8,455 bases of DNA from Candidatus Falkowiibacteriota bacterium (GCA_030636285.1 DAOVXE010000024.1:1-8455), one strand, 5' to 3'; shown: positions 1 through 5,873, numbered from the stretch's first letter. Notes: generated by a model not told the origin, from the letters alone. Numbers and translations are program-made.

Positions 1-2
1 TA

Positions 3-125
3 AAAGAATCTCAATTTAAAGACAGAAAAAATAAATCGCCGTTGGAATTAGCCAGCTGTGAATTGCCTAAAATTCATAATTGGATTAAGTTTCTTTATGG
101 GAATTATCCAAAATTACCAACCTAA
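3..125 (+). CDS. C-terminal end of an unidentified protein (5' end outside the window)
   Basis: An open frame enters from the left edge and ends at a TAA at 123-125, giving about 40 residues that finish with NWIKFLYGNYPKLPT. The peptide is mixed polar and aromatic, with no motif I recognise. It lies directly before the AbiEii-type gene and overlaps the ATG at 97. In AbiE loci the antitoxin (AbiEi) gene normally sits directly upstream of AbiEii and often overlaps it, so this tail could be the cognate antitoxin. That rests on position only; the DNA-binding N-terminus that could show it is not in the window. The frame could also be spurious, because it is short and AT-rich. Confidence 0.4.
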   Translation, partial: KESQFKDRKNKSPLELASCELPKIHNWIKFLYGNYPKLPT

Positions 126-913
126 TCTCCTACCAGTGCCTTAATTTTATATATAATTCACCTAAGTGGAACAAGTTAATTTTCGGCGGCGGAACAGCTT
201 TAAAAATAATTGGGAAGACCGCGCGATTGTCTGAGGATTTAGATATGGACTATCTTGGCGGAAAATTTGATTCTGATAAATTTTTGTTGGATTTGATAGG
301 ATATTTTAAACAATTAGGATTTGACAACCTTAGTTACGCATCCAGGCAGAATGGCAAGATCATAATTCTAAAATTTCCAGTACTGCAAAAATTAGGTTTT
401 GTTAAAAATGTAAAATCCGAAAGTGATTTGCTGTATTTAAAAATAGAAATAGAAAAAAATAAATATTCTGCCTATGGCATAAAAGCGACGCCAATAACTA
501 GAAATAATTTGTTTTTTGTAGTAAAAAATTATGACCTGGAGACATTATTTGCCAATAAGATAGGCGCGATACTGGGAAGGAAGGATAAAATTTTCCAGGA
601 TAAATTTGATTTTAAGGGACGGGATTTTTATGATTTAATTTGGTTTTTAAAAAATAACATTAAACCAAATCTAAGCAGAGTAAAACAAATTATTAAAGCC
701 GAGCAAGGCAAGGCAATAAAAAATTATGATGATGTTTGGAAATTAATTCAAAAAAGAATAAAAAGTATTGATACAAAAGGAATTTACGCTGATATGAAAA
801 ATTTAACAAAATCACCGGAAGGAATAAAACAGCTGGCTGATAATTATTTGGATATTTATAATGATTTGATTGATAAGTTAATGGCGCCGCTTTTAAATAA
901 TCAGAGAAAATAA
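97..913 (+). CDS. AbiEii/AbiGii-family nucleotidyltransferase (type IV toxin-like), probably frameshifted near its 5' end
   Basis: The frame encodes a nucleotidyltransferase of the AbiEii/AbiGii toxin family. It has the glycine motif GGGTAL (185-202), then SEDLDMD (230-250) with the catalytic acidic pair, and the C-terminal KGRDFYD (614-634) followed by an LIWFL helix. Known AbiEii-type toxins are GTP-binding, and related MenT enzymes transfer nucleotides to tRNA; the antitoxin is AbiEi-like. The start is the problem. The frame is open back to 89, but it has no ATG, GTG or TTG before the TTG at 227, which lies after the GGGTAL motif and would remove it. An ATG at 97 in frame 1 reads MGIIQNYQPNLLPVP and stops at 142-144. 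A single indel between about 125 and 141 would join it to NFIYNSPKWNKLIFGGGTAL, giving a normal AbiEii N-terminus. I give 97 as the probable original start. The gene may be a recent pseudogene, carry a sequencing error, or use a rare start codon. Confidence 0.8.
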
Positions 914-921
914 ACAATATA

Positions 922-954
922 TAATTAATGTAGCATCCATTATATCATTAATTA
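922..954 (+). terminator. AT-rich hairpin after the AbiEii-type gene
   Basis: Arms 922-930 (TAATTAATG) and 946-954 (CATTAATTA) are a perfect 9-bp inverted repeat with a 15-nt loop, nine bases after the AbiEii stop. The stem is almost all A-T and is followed by an A/T mixture rather than a clean T run. It is at best a weak terminator and may be chance in such AT-rich sequence. Confidence 0.3.
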
Positions 955-1016
955 AAAATTTAATTTTTATATATCACGTTCCAGGATTAAATATAGTAAA
1001 AAATTTTAACAAATTT

Positions 1017-1493
1017 ATGTCAAATGAAATAAAAGTGGGGATTATTATTACTAACAATCAAAATAAAATTTTACTTCTTAAAGAAAAAATTAAAAAGAAA
1101 CCAACTCCTTTATGGAACATTATAAAAGGTAGTTATGGCGACACAGATCAAGAAACTATTTTCGAAACAGCTATAAGAGAATGTCAGGAAGAAGCCTGTG
1201 TTAAGGTTGTTCTTACCGGCTCATCGGGTTGCTATATAGCGCAAAAAAAAGATAAAATAAGCACTATAATAACTTTTATAGCCAAAATTATTAAAGGTAC
1301 TCCATGTCTGGCAAAAGAAAATGAGCAATTACTGAGGAACGAAAATATCAGTGAACTAAAATGGTTCAGCATAGAAGAGATATTAAAAATGAAAAATGAA
1401 GAATTCATATCTAACAGAATTTACATTATTATTCAAAACTGGATAAAAGGAAATCATTATCCTTTAGACATAATAAAACAGGTAGAAATGTAA
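1017..1493 (+). CDS. Nudix hydrolase with a variant Nudix box
   Basis: This 158-residue protein is about the usual size for a single Nudix domain. Nudix enzymes cleave nucleoside diphosphates linked to another group, using a divalent metal bound by the REXXEE helix. The N-terminal strand reads KVGIIITNNQNKILLL, as expected for the fold. W33 and K37-G38 take the place of the usual W-x-x-PGG. The helix RECQEE (54-59) keeps R54, E55, E58 and E59, and E46 lies seven residues before R54. Two features depart from the consensus: there are seven residues instead of five between G38 and E46, and cysteine 61 replaces the usual glycine after the EE pair. The substrate cannot be predicted. The start is the first ATG in frame; no clear SD precedes it. 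It is followed by a terminator hairpin and faces the DUF5680 gene. Confidence 0.85.
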   Translation: MSNEIKVGIIITNNQNKILLLKEKIKKKPTPLWNIIKGSYGDTDQETIFETAIRECQEEACVKVVLTGSSGCYIAQKKDKISTIITFIAKIIKGTPCLAKENEQLLRNENISELKWFSIEEILKMKNEEFISNRIYIIIQNWIKGNHYPLDIIKQVEM

Positions 1494-1499
1494 AAAATA

Positions 1500-1530
1500 A
1501 AAAGCCTTTTCTTTTGTGAAAAAGGCTTTT
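1500..1530. terminator. Terminator hairpin between convergent genes
   Basis: Arms 1500-1510 (AAAAGCCTTTT) and 1520-1530 (AAAAGGCTTTT) are perfectly complementary over 11 bp with a 9-nt loop. On the plus strand the 3' arm ends in TTTT, followed by GGTTTTC. On the minus strand the hairpin is followed by a long T-rich run (complement of 1491-1499). It can therefore serve both the Nudix gene and the facing DUF5680 gene. Confidence 0.8.
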
Positions 1531-1580
1531 GGTTTTCAATAAAATAATTAAGAATGTCAAGCCCTGATTTAATTGAACTA

Positions 1581-2042
1581 TTATTTTTTTAAAATTTTTC
1601 CATTATAAATTAAATTATATATTAATTCATTTTTATAAAATATTTTCTCCTCACCGAAAAATTTTTCTATACCGCCCTGAACATTATTTGTATATTTATA
1701 TTCCTTATCAATTAATTTTTTTGGACCGCGAAACGGTTTGTCTTTCGGAATTTTTTTAAGAGCTTTTCTTAAAAAAGCATAAATATCATCAACAAATATT
1801 TTATTTGATAAAATTTTGCCTTCATATTTCATTTTCCAAATAACTTTATTATTTTGCAAAACATTTTCTTCTCCATTAAATTTTTTATGTCCTTTATATC
1901 TGTCACTATATTTAAAATTGCCGTCGCTGAATACATATTCTTTTATTCCACCAGAAATAATCTTGGCTTTATTCTCATTGCCAGATGCGTAAGTATTTTT
2001 TTTCGCGTTTATTAGAAATTGTTTTAATTTTGCAATATCCAT
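1581..2042 (-). CDS. DUF5680 domain-containing protein
   Basis: This 153-residue protein matches what I remember of DUF5680 along its whole length: an N-terminal KQFLINAKKNTYASGNE segment, then FSDGNFKYSDRYKGHKKFNGEE, a central FLRKALKKIPKDKPFRGPK, and a C-terminal FFGEEKIFYKNELIYNLIYNG repeating the same sheet-like pattern as the first half (GEENVLQNNKVIWKMKYEGK). The two halves look like an internal duplication of a 'GEE-hhYKx-hIhxhxYxG' unit. DUF5680 has no established biochemical role that I know; it turns up as a small solo cytoplasmic protein in many bacteria. There is no signal peptide or TM segment. The ATG start at 2042 has no obvious SD. The gene stands alone on the minus strand, convergent with the Nudix gene, and its upstream side holds a GC-rich hairpin. 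Confidence 0.8.
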   Translation of the reverse strand: MDIAKLKQFLINAKKNTYASGNENKAKIISGGIKEYVFSDGNFKYSDRYKGHKKFNGEENVLQNNKVIWKMKYEGKILSNKIFVDDIYAFLRKALKKIPKDKPFRGPKKLIDKEYKYTNNVQGGIEKFFGEEKIFYKNELIYNLIYNGKILKK

Positions 2043-2084
2043 ATTAATAATAATAGCAAATATTTATTTTTTGAGCAAAATAAT

Positions 2085-2113
2085 ACCGCCGGAATAGTAA
2101 TCACTCCGGCGGT
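2085..2113. other. GC-rich hairpin upstream of the DUF5680 gene
   Basis: Arms 2085-2093 (ACCGCCGGA) and 2105-2113 (TCCGGCGGT) pair perfectly over 9 bp with an 11-nt loop, extendable by a few A-U and G-U pairs. It stands out sharply from the AT-rich surroundings. Neither strand has a proper T run after it, so a simple terminator is doubtful. On the minus strand it would lie in the 5' untranslated region of the DUF5680 gene, about 40 nt before the ATG, where it could affect translation or mRNA stability. Confidence 0.5.
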
Positions 2114-2228
2114 GTTGTTAGTGCCTATAAAAACCTTTTAATAATTACAGCAAAATTTCACTCGCTATACTATTCAACATAATAACTCAAATTTATTATA
2201 ATAATAAGAAAAAGTAAAATTATTGTAT

Positions 2229-2261
2229 AAAGCGCATGCCTTGGCTGGATGCGCTTTTTTT
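2229..2261 (+). terminator. Rho-independent terminator, plus strand
   Basis: Arms 2229-2237 (AAAGCGCAT) and 2249-2257 (ATGCGCTTT) form a 9-bp stem, and the 3' arm runs into seven T residues (2255-2261), the classic layout for plus-strand termination. No plus-strand gene precedes it: the nearest upstream coding region is the DUF5680 gene on the other strand. It therefore implies a short untranslated plus-strand transcript, or is the relic of a lost gene. Confidence 0.6.
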
Positions 2262-2285
2262 ATGTTTACAAAATATTTATAATCA

Positions 2286-2352
2286 AAAATTGTAAATATT
2301 AGCCAAAAATTTGCGTCTGCTATTGACGTTTTTTTTATTTTAACTCTATTTA
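2286..2352 (+). repeat. Repeated promoter-like element, copy 1
   Basis: Bases 2286-2311 match 5558-5583 with one difference, including the core ATTAGCCAAAAATT. After a spacer of different length both copies have TATTGACG and then a T run ending in TTTTTATTTT. In this copy TTGACG (2323-2328) would be a -35 box with a poor -10 TATTTA (2347-2352) at 18 nt. The CGTC...GACG pairing followed by eight T residues could also act as a short terminator. No gene follows on the plus strand, so this may be a degenerate copy or drive a small RNA. Confidence 0.55.
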
Positions 2353-2450
2353 ACAATTTTTTTGTTATAAATCAAACTATGCGTTAATTTTTTTTGTACC
2401 CTCTTTTGTTATTACAAATAAAAAAATAAAAAGCTACAGACACAATACTG

Positions 2451-2486
2451 TTAATAAAAAAGCTGACCCCGTATAAGCGGTCAGCT
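2451..2486 (-). terminator. Rho-independent terminator of the leftward envelope operon
   Basis: Arms 2461-2468 (AGCTGACC) and 2479-2486 (GGTCAGCT) form a perfect 8-bp stem with a 10-nt loop. Read on the minus strand, the stem is followed directly by six T residues (complement of 2456-2461). It lies about 50 nt past the stop codon of the last gene of the leftward operon, where its terminator is expected. Confidence 0.85.
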
Positions 2487-2536
2487 ATTTTGTTATAACC
2501 TTGTTTAGTTATGTTATTTTTTTTCTTTCTCCTTTT

Positions 2537-3409
2537 TTATTTTCTTAATGTTGAAAGCATATCTCGTAATTCCTGCAAGGCACCGCTGTCTGAGGCAGAT
2601 AAACCTCCCTGCTCACTATCAGATTTGGCGCGGTGTATTTGCCTGTTTGCAACAATCATATCATACTTTTTTTCTTCAAGGTATTTTATGATTAATGCGG
2701 CAATTTCACCGTTAATTGGCGACAAAATAACTTGAAGCTGAGGATGAGAACCTTTGTTCCCAAACAACTCCAGCCTTCCGTCCGGTTGCTGATAGTACCA
2801 AATTAGCGGTGAGCCGTCAGGGGCAAAAAAACGCAAATTATTATGCGGTGTAATCCGCTTGAATTCTCCGGGGCCGTTATCCATTGTATGTTTTATTGCA
2901 ATCATCTCTTTTGAGGCGGGAATGACCTCGGTTCCATATTGGGGATGAACTTTCCAATTGCAAGAAATGCCAGAATCATATTTTCCCTCCACAGGATTCC
3001 AGGCCATACATTTTTTTGCGCTACCGTCGGGATTAAAAACAAAATCTTGATTGGCAATATATGCGCCAAAAAATATTAGCGCAAAGACCAAACCGCCCAC
3101 CAAATAACCTAAACGGCGCTTTCGTGTGTTTAAGGTAAAAATTAATGGTGAAACATAATTTATAAAGATCAAACCCAGAATAATTGTAGCAATTCGCGCC
3201 AGCCAAATATCAATGTTCATGTTCGTGGCAATGCTCTTAACAATGTTATCAAACAAAAAGAGAAACGCCAGAACATTGCCGTACATGACCAGTCCGGCCA
3301 GTAGAATCAAACCTAGAAATATTATGATCAACAGCGCGCTTAAACCAATCCGCCTTTTTAATGCTTTAGGAGCCTTTTTAATCGTTTCTAATAATTTATT
3401 GGTTTTCAT
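2537..3409 (-). CDS. Three-TM membrane protein with a predicted external C-terminal domain (protein C)
   Basis: I recognise no named family. The ATG at 3409 gives 290 residues and is chosen over the in-frame TTG at 3430 because GAGAGG (complement of 3416-3421) is a well-spaced SD that the longer reading would place inside the gene. A basic N-terminus (KKAPKALKRR, 11-20) precedes TM1 (about 22-42, with a hydrophobic extension to 53), TM2 (69-93), an inside-type RKRR loop (96-99) and TM3 (100-118). By the positive-inside rule the C-terminal 170 residues face outwards. That part holds two cysteines, C133 and C149, suited to a disulfide, and the stretch FFAPDGSPLIWYYQQPDGR, then LELF and GSHP. 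I have an impression of similar 'FF-x-G-x-P-hhWYY...ELF...G-x-HP' stretches in other uncharacterised bacterial proteins but cannot name a family. It is last in a three-gene operon, 25 nt after the lipoprotein gene. Confidence 0.8.
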   Translation of the reverse strand: MKTNKLLETIKKAPKALKRRIGLSALLIIIFLGLILLAGLVMYGNVLAFLFLFDNIVKSIATNMNIDIWLARIATIILGLIFINYVSPLIFTLNTRKRRLGYLVGGLVFALIFFGAYIANQDFVFNPDGSAKKCMAWNPVEGKYDSGISCNWKVHPQYGTEVIPASKEMIAIKHTMDNGPGEFKRITPHNNLRFFAPDGSPLIWYYQQPDGRLELFGNKGSHPQLQVILSPINGEIAALIIKYLEEKKYDMIVANRQIHRAKSDSEQGGLSASDSGALQELRDMLSTLRK

Positions 3410-3434
3410 TATTAACCTCTCTTTCTTCAAAAGT

Positions 3435-4526
3435 TTATTTGGAATTAAATTTTAAATATTGACCTTCTTCACCGACAAATGCACCACATTTCAATTTTGC
3501 AGATTCAATATAAGAAAAAATGTAATATACTCTTTTTTGTTCCCCCTTAATAATTTTTATCCAACGATCTCTCCGCCCCACTATTCCATAAGCGCCTATT
3601 ATATTTATTGGATCATATTTTATTCCTCTGGAATCTATTAAAGATCCGTATATATTTATTGTTTCTCTACTATTATCAGTAGTAGTATATACGATTCCCA
3701 GTATAACATATGGCTTAATCAAAATTATCTTTTCAATACTCATTAAATAGCGTAATCTAAAACTCTCCCAGTACTCCCCTTTATGCATATCACCCGCAGG
3801 GTTTAAACAGTCACGTTCAATATTGTAATACCAATCAAAATTCATCTTCCCGTTTTTAATCATTTTAATAATCCGAAAATTATTAAAATATTTTTCTTTT
3901 TTGATAATTTCCTTTGATTCAAATTTTAACTTATTATTGTCAGCTAAAATATCTTTCCAAATTTCCTGCTGTGAAGCCAACTCATTTGAATCAACATCAA
4001 TAATCAGTTCATCGGCGTATGGCAAATACTCATTAATCACAAAATCAATTTCTTTAATCAATTCATAAAGTTTTTTTTGATCAAGAATTTCAGCCACCAA
4101 AAGATCATTTTCGGTTTTCTGAGTCAAGAATAATACTTCCTCACCTCCCAGCGACAAAGCCCTTTGGAATTCCATAAGCTTGGCCAAATAGGCTTGTTTT
4201 TGCTGAATAAGTTTTAAATTATATTTGATTCTTGGGTGGTTAATTGCCCTTGAATAGGAATTTAATCCTTCTTTTTGAGTAATAGATTGAATTTCGGCTT
4301 TCAGATTATCAATTTTGCCCGTAAAATTCTCGTGAAGATAAAGCATTTCTTCTCTCTTACTTTCCAATCTTTCATTCAGATCAGAAAGCCGATCAAAACG
4401 TTTTTGCAGTTTTTCCCTCGGATTATCAACATTCTGCAGTTTTTCCCTCGGACTATCATCACTAAAAAAGTCACAGGCCATTAGACTAATCAGGCAAGCC
4501 ACAATTACTAAAATCTTTTTTTTCAT
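3435..4526 (-). CDS. Predicted lipoprotein with coiled coil and C-terminal beta-rich domain (protein B)
   Basis: The start is the ATG at 4526 (363 residues): GAGGTG (complement of 4533-4538) is correctly spaced for it and overlaps the alternative ATG two codons upstream. MKKK and a short hydrophobic stretch lead to LMAC (15-18), a lipobox, so C18 is probably lipidated and the protein tethered outside the membrane. M at -2 is tolerated but not the preferred residue. Next comes a linker with a tandem repeat (PREKLQ at 26-31 and 36-41), then a long coiled coil (about 42-195). Residues 104-193 align without gaps to 179-268 of the upstream gene product (protein A), sharing EID, YxPYAD, IID and W-x-x-I. 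Residues about 205-363 look like a beta-rich domain (IILIKPYVILGIVYTTT, then INIYGSLIDSRG) that I cannot name. It is the second gene of the leftward operon, 23 nt after A. Confidence 0.82.
   Translation of the reverse strand: MKKKILVIVACLISLMACDFFSDDSPREKLQNVDNPREKLQKRFDRLSDLNERLESKREEMLYLHENFTGKIDNLKAEIQSITQKEGLNSYSRAINHPRIKYNLKLIQQKQAYLAKLMEFQRALSLGGEEVLFLTQKTENDLLVAEILDQKKLYELIKEIDFVINEYLPYADELIIDVDSNELASQQEIWKDILADNNKLKFESKEIIKKEKYFNNFRIIKMIKNGKMNFDWYYNIERDCLNPAGDMHKGEYWESFRLRYLMSIEKIILIKPYVILGIVYTTTDNSRETINIYGSLIDSRGIKYDPINIIGAYGIVGRRDRWIKIIKGEQKRVYYIFSYIESAKLKCGAFVGEEGQYLKFNSK
4405..4458 (-). repeat. 30-bp in-frame tandem duplication in the lipoprotein linker
   Basis: Bases 4405-4428 and 4435-4458 match at 23 of 24 positions, period 30 (10 codons). 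They encode two copies of a unit containing PREKLQ directly after the lipidated cysteine region, between the membrane anchor and the coiled coil. Confidence 0.85.
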
Positions 4527-4549
4527 TGTCATCACCTCATACCTTTTGT

Positions 4550-5362
4550 TTAATTTACAATTTCTTGCCATAAAGTCTCTAAAGATTTAAAGCGCAAACG
4601 CGATTGGTCAATGATTTTGTCATCGGCGTATGGTTGGTATTGTTTCAAGACTTTGTCAATTTCAACCAACAAACGCTCTACTTCGGTCTGACCCAAGGTT
4701 TCAATCATCTGTAAATCCGTATAAGCTTCGTCCATTTTGATAGTCAGCTCATTTATTCCGGCTACCAGCTGTTTATCAATTACTATCAATTGTTCAGAGT
4801 AAGCTTTTTTTCTTTGCAGTAAACGAAGTTGTCCGCCAACGGTTTGGTCGCGAAGAGACTCTGTAAAAGACAGGCGAGAATCTTTAATGCGTTTTTCCAG
4901 GTCGCGAATGTCAAACTTGAATCCTCCCAAAGATTCAAGCACTTTAATTTTTTTTGCCTGAATGTTTTGATCAAGATTGTACATATCGCGAATACGAATT
5001 TTTAATTCATTTTCCGTGCCGTTTCCGGTTAAATCCTCTACTTTTGCAATTGCCTTAATTTCTTTTTGCTTTTGAGTTAAATATAATTCATGTTGGCCTT
5101 TTTCTGTTTCAAGATAGGCTAAATGCATTTTATGTCGGATGTATTTTGGTATGCTATGTTCCCAAGTGGCGATTGACGGAAGTAAACCGAATATCAAAGC
5201 AAGCGCAAAAAGAAATCCCGCCATCCCAGCGCCTGGAGGAACTAGATCTTTTGACCATTCCGCATCTTCTTTTTTATGAGCTATAATGAAAATAAATGCT
5301 AAAACAGATAAACCAACAAATACCAAATTTAATAATATACCAAGTTCCCAATTTGATTTCAT
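4550..5362 (-). CDS. Two-TM membrane protein with long coiled coil (protein A)
   Basis: I recognise no named family for this 270-residue protein. The ATG at 5362 follows an excellent SD, GGAGGTGA (complement of 5366-5373). TM1 spans about 8-28 and TM2 about 46-66; between them lies a short loop HKKEDAEWSKD whose basic residues suggest it is inside. The rest, 75-270, would then be outside and is highly charged, helical and coiled-coil-like (YLTQKQKEIKAIAKVEDL, later RDLEKRIKDSRL). Residues 179-268 are paralogous to 104-193 of the lipoprotein encoded next; I count about 31 identities in 90 with no gap, including YxPYAD and IID. It is the first gene of the leftward operon and divergent from the SPFH gene. 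The shared external coiled coil suggests A and B form mixed oligomers or bind the same partner, which is inference. Confidence 0.82.
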   Translation of the reverse strand: MKSNWELGILLNLVFVGLSVLAFIFIIAHKKEDAEWSKDLVPPGAGMAGFLFALALIFGLLPSIATWEHSIPKYIRHKMHLAYLETEKGQHELYLTQKQKEIKAIAKVEDLTGNGTENELKIRIRDMYNLDQNIQAKKIKVLESLGGFKFDIRDLEKRIKDSRLSFTESLRDQTVGGQLRLLQRKKAYSEQLIVIDKQLVAGINELTIKMDEAYTDLQMIETLGQTEVERLLVEIDKVLKQYQPYADDKIIDQSRLRFKSLETLWQEIVN

Positions 5363-5435
5363 AATTCACCTCCAATATATTTTTTTGAATTGTTAATGTC
5401 CGGTTGTTGTATTTCACTATAAAATATAACATTAT

Positions 5436-5464
5436 ATATTAGCTAAAGAAACATACTTTGTCAA
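5436..5464 (-). promoter_or_regulatory. Sigma70-type promoter of the leftward operon
   Basis: On the minus strand, TTGACA (complement of 5459-5464) is followed after 17 nt by TAATAT (complement of 5436-5441). Transcription would start near 5429, leaving an untranslated leader of about 65 nt before the coiled-coil gene. The -35 box lies within one of two copies of TTTGTCAATT (5457-5466 and 5470-5479). Confidence 0.7.
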
Positions 5465-5479
5465 TTTGTTTTGTCAATT
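5457..5479. repeat. Two direct repeats of TTTGTCAATT at the leftward -35 region
   Basis: Identical 10-mers lie at 5457-5466 and 5470-5479, a 13-bp period. Only the first supplies a -35 box with a good -10 at 17 nt; the second has none. The pair could be a regulator-binding site on the promoter, or a duplication of the -35 region. Confidence 0.5.
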
Positions 5480-5557
5480 ATGTAAAGGTAAAATAGAAAT
5501 GCCCTACTTTGAGGGATTTAAAAAAATTAATTGTTTTTATTTATAAATATTAATATT

Positions 5558-5633
5558 AAAATTGTAAACATTAGCCAAAAATTACTCTGGAAATTCGTCA
5601 TCTATTGACGGATTTTTTATTTTGTGCTATAGT
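5558..5633 (+). promoter_or_regulatory. Promoter of the SPFH operon within repeated element, copy 2
   Basis: TTGACG (5605-5610), 17 nt and TATAGT (5628-5633) form a good sigma70-type promoter pointing at the SPFH gene, with a start near 5640. It is embedded in the second copy of the element also seen at 2286-2352: 26 bases (5558-5583) with one difference, and TATTGACG plus the T run shared. Bases 5593-5600 can pair with 5606-5613 (loop of five), so the segment before the T run could also form a terminator-like hairpin. The good -10 box and the downstream genes favour the promoter reading. This copy has 10 extra bases between the two conserved blocks. Confidence 0.65.
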
Positions 5634-5639
5634 AGTTTT

Positions 5640-5873
5640 TCAAACAAGTAATTTTTCCCCTTATTCTCCAGGCTCGTCGGGTAGCATAAGCATGGGGATG
5701 CGTAGGTAATGTATTGAACTCATAAAATATTTACCATTACTACCCGATAAGCGTGGAGAATAAAAAAAACAAGAGGAGGGATTCACCACGAATCCGCTCT
5801 TTGACAATTTTACCCAGCATTTTTTTGGTGCTTGGGTTAATATAACAAACAATGAAAGGAAAAGGTGATAAAG
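5640..5873 (+). ncRNA. Structured 5' leader of the SPFH operon (candidate cis-regulatory RNA)
   Basis: The predicted transcript has about 230 untranslated bases with three hairpins. Hairpin 1 pairs 5661-5684 with 5740-5763: 22 of 24 positions pair, with mismatches at 5671/5753 and 5675/5749 and one G-U. Inside it lie GCAT-GGGG-ATGC (5690-5701) and GGTAA/TTACC (5705-5709 with 5731-5735). Hairpin 2 pairs GGATTC (5779-5784) with GAATCC (5790-5795), extended by AAGAG/CTCTT, and hides an SD-like AGGAGG (5774-5779) that has no start codon after it. Hairpin 3 pairs 5812-5819 with 5829-5837 around one bulged T. No hairpin ends in a T run suited to termination. I do not recognise a known riboswitch class. 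Confidence 0.5.

Larger units (their letters stand above)
2043..2536. other. Non-coding region between the DUF5680 gene and the end of the leftward operon
   Basis: I see no convincing gene in this stretch of about 490 bases. A minus-strand frame at 2174-2356 runs through two hairpins and T runs and has no SD. The region contains, in order: the GC-rich hairpin (2085-2113), a possible short plus-strand transcription unit (ATTACA at 2143 and TATACT at 2166, 17 nt apart, then a terminator at 2229-2261), the first copy of a repeated promoter-like element (2286-2352), and the minus-strand operon terminator (2451-2486). Confidence 0.6.

Noticed and set aside
227..229. TTG as the start of the AbiEii-type protein
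   Set aside because: It would exclude the GGGTAL nucleotide-binding motif encoded at 185-202 in the same open frame.
693..917. Minus-strand frame of 74 codons inside the AbiEii-type gene
   Set aside because: It lies antisense to a well-supported gene, is rich in F/Y/L as expected from the complement of A-rich coding sequence, and has no SD.
2174..2356. Minus-strand frame of 60 codons
   Set aside because: It crosses the terminator hairpin at 2229-2261 and the repeated element, has no SD, and has a composition typical of AT-rich non-coding DNA.
4569..4571. ATG 4571 as the start of the lipoprotein
   Set aside because: It overlaps the end of the preceding gene, adds 15 charged residues before a clear signal peptide, and would put the SD for the ATG at 4526 inside the gene.
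5547..5558. Palindrome AATATTAATATT as an operator
   Set aside because: A 12-bp pure A/T palindrome is easily produced by chance in this AT-rich intergenic DNA, and no second copy was seen.
5800..5854. TTGACA at 5800-5805 as a second promoter of the SPFH gene
   Set aside because: No -10-like hexamer lies 16-18 nt downstream, and the hexamer is on the edge of a hairpin arm.
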